From: Lineus longissimus | Taxonomy: Eukaryota > Nemertea > Pilidiophora > Heteronemertea > Lineidae | Assembly: GCF_910592395.1 (NCBI RefSeq) | Contig: NC_088314.1 | Coordinates: 10,602,001-10,666,000, forward strand | DNA length: 64,000 nt | Direction of reading: 5' to 3' | Part shown: positions 29,206 to 43,300 of the stretch, in pieces | Position numbering within the stretch: the stretch's first letter is position 1 | Layout: each line of letters begins with the position of its first letter | Program-made: the position numbers and the translations under genes | Notes under the pieces: generated by a model | What the model saw: only the letters and a program-made list of their open reading frames with translations | Told to the model about the DNA's origin: nothing | Database searches by the model: none

Positions 29206-31136
29206 CTTAAGCCCAAAAAGGGGGTTTCGCAACTGGACTACTGGTGTCCCAGTGCCTAAGGATATTGTGCGCTTTTTATCTATGATGTATTTAATGTTCT
29301 AGGTGTATTTAACCATATCATAAATTCAATTCGGGCAAGTCGTGAATTTTTATCTTTTTTTCTGACAATAGGAATCGTTTCCCTGGAGTAAACTATATAT
29401 AATAATGATGTTGCTAAATTGCCGGTGAATAACCACTGAAAATAAATAGTAACAATAGGTAGTTTTTTAACCTTTAGGAATGACAAAGGTTTGTCATGTC
29501 ATTAAGTCCCGTCCTAAATCATTGACAGGACACTCGTAAATAGTCTTTTATAGACCTAGTTGCACGACGAAATAGAATCAGACAAATTTTTAATAAAGTA
29601 AATTGACGTTAACAAGTAGTTTGTTGTTTTTCAATACCCTGCCTCTTGAGGACGTAGGGGTGAAATAAACACTGAATCTCGGGATGAGTATGACTCGGTA
29701 AGGTAACCTAAAGGGTGTTATTAAATGGCAACACGCTAAACCACAAAGCAAGTTGCTCATTAGAGAAGCCTCGCTGCTGCACACGGGTCATCACTAAGGG
29801 TACTGCAATAGATAAACCTTTAGTGGGCTGATAAACCATGAAAAACGACTTTCTACAAATCGCAATTAGAGGCTTTTCTTTAAGCCGCACAAAACACCAT
29901 AGTCTGAAATGGGGAAAATACGTTTGAAGTGTGCCCAATGATATTTGCTCGTTTTATCATTGTTAATCCGTACACTCGAAAGGGCGTACATCCGTATTTT
30001 GTCTGTGTTGATCAGTCCACGTCTAGATGTGTTGTGCCAGTTTGATATTCGAATATCATCCTATTGGGGGAAATACCTATTTGCAACACACAGTGCAGCA
30101 AAGATACCTGCCTTGGGTCTTCGAAGGCTCCATGGTCATATATTATCGAACTTCGCTTACAGGGACGATTTCTAGCGGGCCATTACACGATTCACCAAGC
30201 CAATCGCGGCATGAGCTAATAATGCACCTACCTTAAATCATTATGGTAGGTAGTTTCCAAGTCGCAAAATGGAGTAGATTGTGTCGAGTTGGTGAAAAAT
30301 TGTTTTCAACTCAATTTTCGTCTGCTTGAGAAAAGTGATAGACCATTGCTACGCACTCGTGTACGTTGCAACACACACGGTAACGGATATGCATAATAAA
30401 TCACGAGGGAAGCCTCAGAGTTTGGCACGCGAACAAGTATAATGCTATATGTTGTGTGACTTCGAAGATCTACAGCAATATCAGCTGTGACTTTGGGCAC
30501 CGTCAAAACGTATCACGGGCATATCCGTCTGGAAAGTACGTATGACACCTACAGGTAGTGACGTAAGAAGGACATAAAATGAGCTTCAGCATCGATAATT
30601 CATTTGTGAGCAATCTGAAGAGGTACGTGGTAATGAAAAATACGTATGGCACCTACAGGTAGTGACGTAAGTAGGACATGAATTGAGCTTCAGCATCGAT
30701 AATTCATTTGTGAGCAATTTGTAAAAATCCGAAGAGATACGTGGTAATGAAAACGCCTCTAGTTCCCCCCTCCCCAAAGAAACTCCACCAACGATTGCAT
30801 CATCAACGTAATTTACAATATTTCTCGAACCATGATATAGCGATGGAAAGATGATAGAAGTCTCAATTTAGCTGCAAATGCAATATCATACGTACTGCTT
30901 CCAGCATGGATTTCAGTTCTTGAGTTTTCCGTGTCCTCATGCGCTACCACTTGTCGTCCGAACTACAATATAAAAATGGTCAGTGCCCGCCGTCGAGCGC
31001 GATATATCGCACAACACAAAGGCGTTATCAATCTCGATTGCAATTGGTCAAAAGTGTCAAGGCGTGCGCGTCACGTGGTCATGCAAATTGTATTATATAC
31101 CTGTGTGAGACCTGGGGTGGTCAATCCAAAGTCAAA
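29206..31136. other. Region upstream of HAL
   Basis: No coding region recognised. It contains the 104-bp tandem duplication at 30537-30756 and AT-rich unique-looking DNA. The HAL promoter should lie in its right part. I see no convincing TATA box, though 30950-31010 has short repeats and a GATATATCGC stretch. Confidence 0.35.
30537..30756. repeat. Tandem duplication of ~104 bp upstream of HAL
   Basis: 30537-30640 and 30641-30756 share TACGTATG.CACCTACAGG, AGTGACGTAAG.AGGACAT and GAGCTTCAGCATCGATAATT landmarks. The second copy has a small insertion. Each carries a TGACGTAA core, which resembles a CREB/ATF site. Confidence 0.8.
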
Positions 31137-31371
31137 ATGAAGCTCTCGGTGGTTATTCGAGGGGAAGTACTCCCGACTTTAACTTTTGAGGACAAAGAGC
31201 CAATCAGACAGGTTGGAGAAAAAGCTCTTAAAACGTACAAGCAGAAGTCGTCGAGCCTCGTTGAAAAAGATGAGAAGGTCTATGAAATTCGTAAAACTAG
31301 GAGTGGGGCCATCCTGGATCCATTCGACTATATCAAACAGGTTTTGAACGATGACGATTTTGTATCCGTTG
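31137..31371 (+). CDS. HAL: HAL exon 1 (coding part)
   Basis: Begins ATG AAG CTC and ends phase 1 before GTAAGC. Encodes the N-terminal ubiquitin-like region ([27 protein letters not shown]). The frame is open upstream to 30939, but family alignment favours this Met. Confidence 0.85.
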
Positions 31372-34300
31372 GTAAGCCTTTTATTTCGTGTATATTTAGA
31401 ATCCCAGAGATACTCTCTGTTTTATTTTATAGTTGCTACGTTCCACCTTAGATACTCTATAAGGTTCCACCATGTATTTTTATGATATCCGATATCAAGA
31501 TTTTCTAGTTCTTGGTCCCAGGTTTTGAATTTCATTGGAATGATCTCTACTTGTCGCCAGAGGACTCCTTGGATTGTGAGCATTTAGTGGACCGTGCTCG
31601 TGACACTAACCCCCTCAGCCGCATCAGCCGCACAACATCAGCCGCACAATTAGTTGCAACTCTCGATGCCAACAGGCTGGTAATGAATTAAAACAGCGTT
31701 TTGAAGAATGAAATGCACAAATAAAGTAATAGGACCTTCTAAATATTGCACATATTAAAGAGGAATCCATTCATTTCTTGGCGATTTTATCGACAGAAGC
31801 CGGGGATAGAAATTCATTACGGCTGCTGTTTCATCGATTCGAAAATGATACCGTAGATGGCTAGAGAAATGTTTGAAATGTTTTCTATACGCTGAGATAA
31901 TAAAATAATACTGATGGCATCAATATTGTGACATTTAGGCGGATTGAAAGTAGGTTGCCATTCACTTAAAATGATTAACAAAACATGACCATCATTTTGA
32001 GCAAGGGCTGATTGGACGCGGTTAAAGCTTACGTCATCAAGCGGGTTTTTTTGGCTCACCGTAGGGGAGTCTATACAACACCGCAGTGTCCGTCGTCCGT
32101 CGTGGTCCGTCGCCCGTCGTCGTATCCTATTTCTAAAACATTGGCACGTTTCTTAACCGCTAGGGCTATGGACTCAAAACTTTGTATGCATTAAAACTTA
32201 TCCCTAGCCGAAGATCCTGCCACTCCAAAATTCTGGTCAGGGATTACGAAAACAAGCCTGGCGGCGACTAGGATCACGTAGGGTGTGGCTTTGGTTGTGG
32301 GTGTGGGAAGGAGGGGTCTAATGGCATGTTTACGCAAGTTGTAACACTACGCACTCATCGCATTTGTAGTCGAAACGGTCAGCGCCATGTAGCGGAAAAG
32401 ATGGGAACCAGTCTAATCAACTGCCTGGGGAAACCGATAAAGGCTAAAGATAGAATGGGTAAGAAATGACGGATTTCCCCCTTAAAATGGCCTTAGCATT
32501 CTTCAAAAACTGCCCAGAAACTATACAACCATTCGTTACAATTATTTAGCTGAATTCGTTACCAAAAAAATACATATAATTCGCATATAATTCTATCTGA
32601 CACGCATTTTTTCGTTCATCATACCGTCCTGGAATTTGGGGATTCCCCGACAAGCCAAAAATAGATTTGCAAGAAGAACAACGGATTTCCCCCCTTAAAA
32701 CCACATTCACATTCATCAGATACACCCCACAAACTATACAGTAACACATAAACATAAGATATAACCATTCATCAATTAAAACAATTATGTGATTCTATTT
32801 AAAACGACTTATCGTTGACGAAAGGAACTAGGTCACAGATTTCTGACCGATTATAATGGACACTTACGTGATCCAATAAAATCATTTAGAATTAGGCCCC
32901 CGACAGCGGCCGCCTCAGCGCCACCACGCGGAGCCTAATGGTATCAGGCTAGGAGCACGGTGGCTGGGACAAGACATGGTGATTTTTTCTTTTAATGACG
33001 ACGTTTATTTTTTATCTCAGGTGTCTGAGTTAGTAGGTCAGGCGCCTGACTTACAACCTCTATATCCAGGGGTCAATGCACTCCCCACGCCCGGTGGTCC
33101 TCTTATACCCCTGGACACATCTTAAACTCAAAACTCTGTGATTAGTTAATGACAATTTACATAAGTATCGATGACGTCACTCGCTGTCATTTTATCATAA
33201 GCTTATGATAATGAACATATCAAATTTTAATTTTGGTTCTGATAATCATATGAACAGCAATCCAAGCCTCCAATGGGTTGAATTCTCGCGCTTGACCTTT
33301 GGTGATAATTACTGTGTTAATATCCCCAATGTGGCAAATAAACAATAAATTGCACTCAAATATTTTACACTAAACTAACTAGAATATCAATGACAAATAT
33401 TTACCATTTGCTGCATGATTATTGTGAATTAACTGCAACAAAAACTTTGTCATCAAGATTACATGACAACCACGTGGATTTGTTTACACGGTGGTACTAT
33501 CTTAAGCAGGTTGCAAAATATTGTATTACAATAAGCGATAAAGAATTTATTTTAGTATGTTCGTACGTGTCTTTATTTATGTCTACCATAGGACGTGTTC
33601 TCAAATTAAAACTTATTTGGTGGGCCACAAAAATGTTTTCGACAAGTTGAAGCAGTAGTGACACGTAACGGCCAACTAGACGGGTCAGAGGTCAGACATA
33701 CTACGCCCCCCCCCCCCCCCCCAATTCTGGCGGTGACTCAGCATATGACATAGGCGAGTATCCAGGGTCTAAGGTGCAGCCATTTTGAATTGCTAATCAA
33801 GTAGACCCGTGATGTAGAGGTTGCCTGACTTTAGACTCTTTCACCAGTCTCACTCATCACAGAGACTGGTACTTGACGGCAATTCACTCGTCATGAACTC
33901 GATTTGGGGGCGTAAGCTTCTGGTGTCCGGTCATGTATTTTTCTGTGGGATGGGTAACCTCGATCCAAGTGAATAATCTGCAATACCAGAGCGGTCGGTA
34001 TGATAGTGCATACACTGTGTGCACTGAAACTGCATGGCTCGCCTCGGGCAAGTCAACGAGTCTTCCTCGACCCTCCGCTGTGCGGCGGATAGGGTCGAGG
34101 TTACCTGTACTAGCTAAACATCTTTCCGTACGTTAAGGATGAGGTGACCTTTATAACCTTTTAGTTACATAGTCGTCCTTCAGATGGCTTCACTGTTTAT
34201 AAGATTTCAAATGCCTCCTTGAGTAATAACCCCCCCCCCCCCTCCCCAGCCTGGCTCCTAGTTATAACTTAGAGTTTTAGCAACCTCATTCTGAGCTCTA

Positions 34301-37300
34301 CCGACTTACAATGGCATCCATCTTGAACTGACCAGCCTCGTTTTCGTCCTCAAAGACACCTGTCGGTAAAAAATCGAACTAAAATATTTATGAAATGGAC
34401 AGAGATTATGCTACTGAAGTCCACTTATTTCCCAGAAACTTGATGTTAACTACACCCAATTATTTAGATGAAGAGCTCGGAATACAGAGCTACCTCAGAA
34501 AGACAGAAGATTGACCATACATTATGACGATATAAGTGGTGTGACAAAAGAAATGTCACCAGGCAAATTAAATCTAAACTTGATCTACAAAACAAGCCAC
34601 ACAGTTCTCTTAAGTTCTTGTCATCACAATAAAAGAAGTTTTGTCTATTCCGTAAATAGAGTTACCTTTGCAAGGCCCTTAAATGCTCTATAAAACTTTC
34701 GAAGATGAGGCAAATGCACTCATTTGATGAGCCAAATAATCGGAAAAGATCAGAATTTTAGCAATGCCAATGGCGCCAAAAGCGACCACACGAGGAGAAA
34801 ATAGGTGGCGCCATCTGAAAATACTTAAAGGCCGGATACAACCGATAAAAAACAGGGATTTTCCCAAAAACAGACTGGAGACAGTCACACTCTGTCGCTG
34901 TAGCTCGAACTAAACCGAGGCTGGGGGACCAGGCAACTCATCAACAGATTGATAATTCTTGCATCATCTTCTTTTTTAGTCTTGGCGAGTGACCAATTGA
35001 GCCCAGCAACAGGACCAGCAGAAGGGCCATACGCAGGAGTCGAAGCGTATCCTTTTTGAATAATGACTGATGATGATTGATTCACTCTGATTTAATACCA
35101 GCAACAGGCCTTTTGGCTGTTGTAACCTTTACAAAGGGTAAAAACCACTACATTATCCTACCGGTTTACCTATGCCCCGTGCCCACGTTGTCCCATACAA
35201 TGCACTTCACAGAAAATCACTTACGGTTTGCATCTGTTTTAGCCCTTCTATATAAATCTATTGGGAATGGGATTTTTTATAGCGTCTGCCTTAACCAAGA
35301 CCACAGACCTGAATTTGTTATCCCTGCAAGAGATCAGGTAAGTAGTTGTTTCATTCCTTTCAAAATACACGTAGTATTATGTCTCGGAATCAAAAGGGTT
35401 CCGCCACCTGTCCGGAACACATCCCAAGACGCATGAAACCCGGGACGCATAGAATACGGGACACATATTCTACTGTTAACCTAGAAATATCTGTCGCCAT
35501 TTTATTTGGCAGTTTCGTCTGATTGCATCTTTTGATGTACTTTTCCTATAGCATCATTCTGACAACACCGTAGCAGTAATTTCAATCAGATTTTAATTTT
35601 TTGCGGCCATAAAAAGTATATTTTTTGCGACTTTCTGCAAATGCGAAAAATATAAGGCAAGCAAACATTTCCGGAATTCCATATAAGTTCTTATTTTCAG
35701 TACATGTTTCTTGATGGGAATAACTTGACCACAGATGACCTTATCCGTCTCGGAAAAGGCAAATTCCGGATCAAGGTATGGCGTACTTGTACTTAAAAAC
35801 AAACTAGAAAAAAGTACCCGTGGGCCAATACCACGTTTGGTGGGGATTGGTTCGTTAGTTTGGTTGCAATTAGCCGGTGCATGTAGCCTTGACGTTTTAC
35901 GTTATGACCTTGACCTTTGACTTTATGACCATGATCTTTGAAATTTTCAGTTGTGTACGGCATCACAACTGGAATAGGGGAATTTGCCAATGTAACACTT
36001 GAACCAGGAGAGCTCGTGTACGTATCCGTGTTTATTTACTATATCTTTCAAACTCAAATCAGGTTTTTATTGTTTTTGTGAGCCTAAAAGTGATTGCCTT
36101 GTTGTCTGAGATCGATATTTTTCCCCATTAGACTGAATTCTTTAAAATGTGTGTTAATTATTTATATAATGCCAAACACGATTGAAACTGTGTGGAACTG
36201 AGAGTAATCAAACATCATGGTTTGGGGTTCAACTAACTGTTTAATGAAACCACCATATATATAATATGCGGACAATTTGATTTAACCAAGACCTTTTGGA
36301 AAGAGTTATCCCGCAATTCGAATGTATAAATTTCTACTTTCAGTGAACTACAAGAAAATATCATCAGATCTCATGCATCTGGTAATCAATATCCGAGTTC
36401 AGGTCTGATTTCTATGTAAATGGAATGAGAGGATTGGCTTCCTTGCCTAATAGACAGTTAAAATTAAATGTACTCAAAATGTGATTTTCAAAGACTGGCA
36501 GTTTTTTTCCCGAACATCCCAATATTTGATTATTGATGTAAATTATGTTTCAGGCGTCGGACATCCTCTCAGTCCAGAGAGAACACGCATGCTGTTGGCA
36601 CTTCGGATTAATATCCTATCAAAGGGACATTCCGGCATCTCACCCGAAACTTTGCACCAGTTTATTGATGCATTTAATGGTAAGTTGTTTCCCTTTCTTT
36701 ACCACTGAGGGTCCGAATAGCGTTTGAATGAAGGTGACTTTATTCTGTAAATGTTATTGCTCAATGGAAATTATTAATTGTTTCTGATCTTGTTTCCATA
36801 ATCATAATAAAGCGCCATGCATATTCTATGTAGCATTTCAGTAGGTCCTGAATGATCAAAAGAAGGGTGGCTTGTGTTGGTTAACAACTTGGATAGACAA
36901 CGACGGTTGGCGGCGGCTGTGTTTACTTCTATCTGAATGGGTACCGTAGATCTATTAGACATCTTGTTACAATCAGTACTCAACAGCTAGAGGTGGTCGG
37001 GTTTAGCCAAAACCCCGCACATTTAGCTTCACCCCCAAGGTATTTGGTGAGACAACTAGATGCCTCCAGTTCGGTATCCATTCATTAAACTAAATTTGGA
37101 CGTTTCTCTTTCTCCGTTCCAGCATCCTGTTTGCCTTGGGTTCCATACAAGGGCACTGTAGGTGCCAGTGGAGATCTTACCCCCATGGCTCACCTTGCTC
37201 TTGGTATGATGGGGGAGGGAAAAATGTGGAGTCCTGAGACTAAATGGGGTGAAGCCGGACAAGTAAGTTCAGTTGTTTTATAGTAAGGAAATGGAGAATT

Positions 37301-40300
37301 GACAGTCTTACACCATTCAAAGTGTCGAGAAAAACGAGGTCCAGCCCAACATGGAAAGGCGATCAGGACCACGTGTGTAAAGGCAAGAAAAAGGTTGTGT
37401 CGAAAGCTTATGATAAAGTTGTATTACCGGTACCAAAAATATATAAGCGAGCCTTCTATGTTTTTGCCGGTACTGAAATTATTGATCAGCCAACCATTCT
37501 GACTCGGGTGTCAGTTCAAGAACTCACAAGTTTTATTTTCTAAATCTCTACTTCATAAGCGCGCAGCTACTATGGTTAACGTGCATACGACGTATCCAAT
37601 GTAAACAATGTTTCTCAAGTCCATGGGCTTAAATTTGACTTAAAATGGCCGCCAGAAGAGATAAACGTGCGAATGAGCAACTCGACTATTCTGAGCTCCG
37701 AGAGAGAACCACATGAATATTCACACTGTTTTTTAATCACACTTCAATTTCAGGGGGTTTACCCCCCGACATATCTGTTTTGATTTTTGAAACTTTAGTA
37801 ATAATATCCAAAAGATGCTTAAAATGGATATAATCCCGAATTAATGAAGCAAAAGACGGGCAGGCGTTTCGAGATTTATTTTGAGATTTCAATAAACCTT
37901 TTGAACGAATTCCACATGGGCCGTGGTGGGATCCGAAGACACCTCAAGGAGGAATGTATGTTTTTATGGGGTACCATTGGTTTTGCAGATCTTCTGTTTT
38001 TTTCTAAAGAATAATCAATATTCGCTAGCAGGCTTTTTATGCTCCCAGGTATGAAGAGGGTTCTATGTTCCTCGAGTTTTTTGTTCATCAGTCTGGTGTT
38101 CCTCAAGAGTAAAGTGTCTTCAAGTCTCTTGGCCAGCAAAAACCCTTTCAAACCAATTTTTTATGCATTAACCATTCGGCAACATGTTGGTTGGGAAAAT
38201 CTGATCCCTAGATCCCTGACCCCTTGAATTGGTTGCCCAGGTACGACCACAAGCAATTGTCTCAAGGAAGCCACCAGTGCGACCTCTTGGGAGTCTTGCC
38301 AATATCATGCCAGTGAAAAGGAAGGGTAATGATGGTTGAGGGTTGCAGTTAGGGTACCATCAAAGGAGTACCTCTTCCTCGCTCTGGGTTAAACGTGTCA
38401 AAGGGCTGCACCATCATGAAGGTTTGGGGGTTCTACTCGAGCGCCCCAGGGTAAGCAGCTCGGAAGGACTTATTGAGAGGCCAATAGGGGGTTTGAGGGG
38501 CCTTCCCCCCAATGCACTGGCTAAAACATGTCAGAAGGACGGGGGTTGGGAGGGGAGGGGCTCACCATGGCGACAGTTGCGCGAGTTCAATAGAGCTTGC
38601 TCTTTACATTAGAATGTGCCAGAGTCCCAGACTACGATAGTCTGGACACCTTTCGGGGAGTGGACATTTTCCATTTCTTTGCCGGCTATTATGACGATGG
38701 AGTTGAGTTACTGCTAATGCGATACACGGAGAAAACTGTCTATCAAAACAAAAAATTGGCGGAAGGAACTATAGCAGGGTCCCAACCAGGGGGTTTGGGG
38801 GGTTTCCCCCAACCTAAAGGCGCTGCGCGCTTACTAGGGCACTGCACTGATAATATTTCGGTACTTCATATTGACATCTACCCGATCGTCTCACAAGATG
38901 GAAGCACAGAGGACGGATGAGACGCCTGTTACACCCGTCCTAAGATTAAGGTTTTTGATACTCCTACGTCATACATGTACATGTATGTTCAAAAAATATC
39001 GCGAGACTGAGTATATTGAAAACCACTGGTGCCAGGATGGTGTTCGTGACACGATGCGGACATGGTGCATCCTCGTATAACCAGTGGTTTTCAATTCATT
39101 CGATATTTCAAACTCCTGGTGAAAACATGCCGATCTACCGTCGTCGTGCGTATGTCCATCCTTTACCGCCGATAAACTCCCCCTGATCGGCCGTCAGAAC
39201 GGCTGAATCTCAGGATGACATGCTATGACGTATTACATGCAAATGTGACATCAACCGTCCGAGAAGTAGAAAAAATCAAATTATTATATAGACATTTAAT
39301 CAAGCATGGCAGACATGACTGATCATTTCATCCGTCCTCTGTGCTTCCATCGTGGGAGACGATCAAGTACTAATCTAATTGACAACCTCATCAGATGTCC
39401 CGTAAAACGTGTTGATTTTTCGTACTTTACAGGTCCTTAAAGCTCACAACTTGAAACCAATACAACTAACCGCAAAGGAGGTAAATCATTACACTAAACA
39501 ATGTCGTAGAAAGGTTATGACACATAAAATTTTCATGTCAGTCAATGACAGTATTGGCAAGTAGAATTTTGCACCAAGTCTCAGAAACTGAAATGTCAAA
39601 GCTGAAATGTAATATTTCATTACTTTTTCGGTGATTGAACGAGTGTTAGACCATAAATTGTTTCATAACAATCAGAGGTCAATGCAGAGAGTCAGAGTAG
39701 CGTTTTACGACATATTTGATATCTATATAGTAATGACTGACTTCATTATTTTCGTTAGCCTGATATGTTTGTGACTTTCACAAGAGGTGGAAGAATCGCG
39801 AACTTTAAGGGCGATGCTTAACTTAATGGAAAATGCACCTATTCGCAGAAATAAATGGACGAAGAGTCTGAAAAATGATGTTTTCGGTATCATATACGGC
39901 CACAAAAAAGTGGTTTGTAGTATTAGCTATTGTTTCAGGGTGTGGCTCTCATCAACGGTGCTCAACTCATTACAACTCTTGGAGCAGAAGGTAGGAATTC
40001 ACAGTTTTTGAGTAGGCCGCCGATCCCGGTTTTTTGGCATAGGCCTACTCCGTGCGCAGTGATAGTGTCATGAGGCTGAATATCATCGCTACTTTGGAGA
40101 ATGGTTATTTGGTAGACCTACAAGCCTATAGTTATTTAGCTTGCAGTTTGGTAGCACTGGAGAGCTGGAGACTCATGCATTGCATTTGTGAGTCTGCCTC
40201 GGGATTGGCTAATAGTGGCTACACATTGGCCACCTATATCGGTGGTTAATACTTAATACTTAATAGAACAATTAAAACCTATCAGTTTATTCCGAGGCGA

Positions 40301-43300
40301 TGATCGTGCCACGGCAGAATCCTTTCGAGGAAAACACAAATAAAATCGTTAAGAATTAGGCCCAAGGCAGTGGCCGCGTGATGCCTTATGGTACTTGGCT
40401 AAGAAATCTTCAGGCCAAATGTTCAGCTAGTAAGCATGGAGCATTATCAAGGGATAGTGTCAAAAAAGAAAAACGTTCAGGGTAAAATAAGGTATAAATT
40501 AAAACTTACCTTCAGTTAGTTATCAATACAAAGTTTCATTGTGTATTCATGAACGGCCAAAGTGTTCGTACCACTGTTAGTGTGACGATGAATGTATGAT
40601 ATTATATGACATTTATGATGATTCTACATTAAAGGTATAACTGTTTGGCGCCAACATGTGGGTTTAGAAGGTCTAAGTATGCATTAAGACAACAATTAAT
40701 CAAAAAAAATCGATTTCTTTGAGTTATGACCCAGATAGCATTTGACCTACTTATATCTGAAAAATAGGTTACTATGACCTTTTCATCGGTGGCCCAACAA
40801 GGAATCGGCAAAGCATAGAAATGCATCTTGTATACGTTTCTTCCACAACAGTTAATTGCCAGGCAAAAAATTGAATGAAACATGAAATAATAGTATTCCA
40901 ACAATATCAGGTATAGATTAATACATATTTGATGATATACATGTATATGTGTTGCTGCACACCAATTTAACATCTCTATTGCCTTCTATAGCTGTTGAAA
41001 GGGCATCATCCATTGCAAGACAGGCAGATATTGTAGCTGCGTTAACCATGGAGGTCCTGAAAGGCAATCCAACAGCCTTTGATAGTGGTGAGTGTAGAGA
41101 GTCCAATTAGCATAAAATTATGCCCCTTCAGACTTGACTTGACAGAGAATAGGCCATGGGCCCAATCCAAAAAAGCAGTTTTTTGTGGCAACGTTTCGGG
41201 GGCAGTGTGAAAATGTCTTTGTGATGAATTAAGTGATCACATCACAGTAACGTACTGGTTACGGGTATGTTATGCGCTACGTACGCAACAAGGGGCAATC
41301 GCGATGATTTGACACATATACTCTACATGTACCCTCAGGTAAACATGGTAAAGACCATATAAGCTTACAGCTAAGCGAAAGCAATGATGGAGTACATTTT
41401 AATAACCACAGTTAGGGTATTTATAAATGGGTCCACTTCAAAAAAATTGGGTCAACTATGAGCAATCTATGGCCGCGATTTGATCCCAACTTTCACGATT
41501 CACGATTGGGAATACACCAAATGTGCGAAAATTCACACGACCTCACTCATGACGTAGGTGCAACACATGGGGCAAATTTAATTCAATTCAACTTTCTGTC
41601 TTATATGAGATCGGTTATTAGAGAAACAAACATATGGCACAAATGAGTTTGAGACACAACAATTTCATGATACTAGTATTCGCTGTTTTGGCCTTCACTT
41701 CTGTTCTGACTATGGTGAACTACCGTGATCATTGATTCCATTGATATGCAGTTTTAGTATGAAACGTGAAAATAAGATTAGTTTCCAGTAGGCCTTATTT
41801 TTGAAAAGCGTGCATGTTAAATTTAAACAAGATAGATAACATACGCGCAACACGCACTGAGGTTGCGCATTTGCGTATCCTGTGCGCAGGGTAGCATGTA
41901 GGCTGCGCGCAACTTACGCGCGCATTCAGGGATATAAATTGTGTAGCCACCTTATACTGATCACGACAACAGCATTTTTATTCTGCACCCGCAATATTGT
42001 CACAAATTCAAAAGCCAAGCCTCTTTTTGGATATGGCCCTCGACCTTACACAAACTAAGATGGCTGTTTCAAATTAATATCGCTTCTCTGTTGTCACCTC
42101 TGTGTGTTTACGTGTTCGATGCTGGTAAGATCAGTTCCTCCGGTTTTAGAGAGGGCACTCAGTCTATTGCAGGCTGTTCCGCTTTCTACCTACATCACAT
42201 TAGAATTCCCATTAACATTTGATACCAAGAGTCGACTGAACCTGATCGCCAGTTGGGGTTCCACAACAACCCAAAGCCATCTTGGGAATAAGACGAATTC
42301 CATTTGCGTGTGACAGCTCATGTCCATTGGTAGCACTCCATTATTGTATCTAACAGTGCCTTGTAAAGTTGTATGACAAATGAAACCTATTCCGCAATTC
42401 CAGCCATCCACGCGGCCCGTCCCCACAAAGGCCAGATTGAGGTAGCCCGTCGATTCCGCTCGGTACTCCCATCGGAGATGCATCCCTCAGAAATTGCGAC
42501 TGATCATAGGAAAAGGGTCAAGTTTCTCGCCCAGGATGCGTACACCATCAGATGCTGCCCCCAGGTGCACGGGATCGTTAATGATACAATTGAGTTTGTC
42601 AGGAGCACCCTCACCACAGAGATGAACAGCGCCACAGATAATCCTGTATCCTTTTACTGTTCCGATAGAGTAGAACGTTTCAGTCTATGAACAACACAAT
42701 TTCGACTGACAACGAATAAAAATGTGCATGCACGTCTTCATAAAGTATAAAACGTCTGCTTGTTTACTCTTGTGTGCTGTTGATGATTTAGTCACTTTTT
42801 GGGCCCCAAAAGTCTTGTAGAGATGGAAGCTTTCAACTGTGAATATCTGCGTTTGTTCAGGGTGATTCCGCTAATTCTAACGCGACAAAATCTAAAATTC
42901 CATCTCCGAAGAAACAAGGATCAAGGTTCGGGTTTAACCAGGCAGAGGTATTGATTGTGAACTTCTCAAAAGGTTTAGTGAAAACTGTAAACAATGAATC
43001 AATGCTACAATGGTACTCGTGACTTGTGCGGTGTGACTCAGTCTACTCCCCTCTGCACAAGGTTATGATCTGGTCAAAAGCAGGTGCCAAAAAAAATGGC
43101 ATTAATTCTTTATATTTTGCCGAATTTCAAAAGGCAGGTGTTGCGATGTTATCTCACTTAAACACTATCCATAGCAGAGGTTACGATTTTGTCACGTTCG
43201 ATTTTTATATTTGTGACCTCTCAGCCATACTTGAAATCCCATCTCGACTCTGCTGGTGTTACTTTTTGGAATGTTCGAATGATGTTTTCGACCAGAGGGA

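Larger units (their letters stand above)
31372..35242 (+). other. HAL intron 1
   Basis: 3.9 kb with no coding content recognised. It holds a truncated composite-repeat copy (32049-32195), one copy of a short shared repeat (32876-32960), a C-tract (33704-33722), a short hairpin (34065-34100) and two diverged blocks containing ACGGATTTCCCC near 32465 and 32681. Confidence 0.6.

Noticed and set aside
30939-31136. N-terminal extension of HAL
   Set aside because: The frame is open, but the translation shows no resemblance to HAL, whose N-terminus fits the Met at 31137.
34065-34100. microRNA precursor
   Set aside because: The stem is only about 14-16 bp with a tiny loop, too short for Drosha/Dicer processing.
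35077-35436. Stand-alone 119-residue gene
   Set aside because: Its middle is HAL exon 2, bounded by splice sites with the right phase; the rest is read-through into introns.
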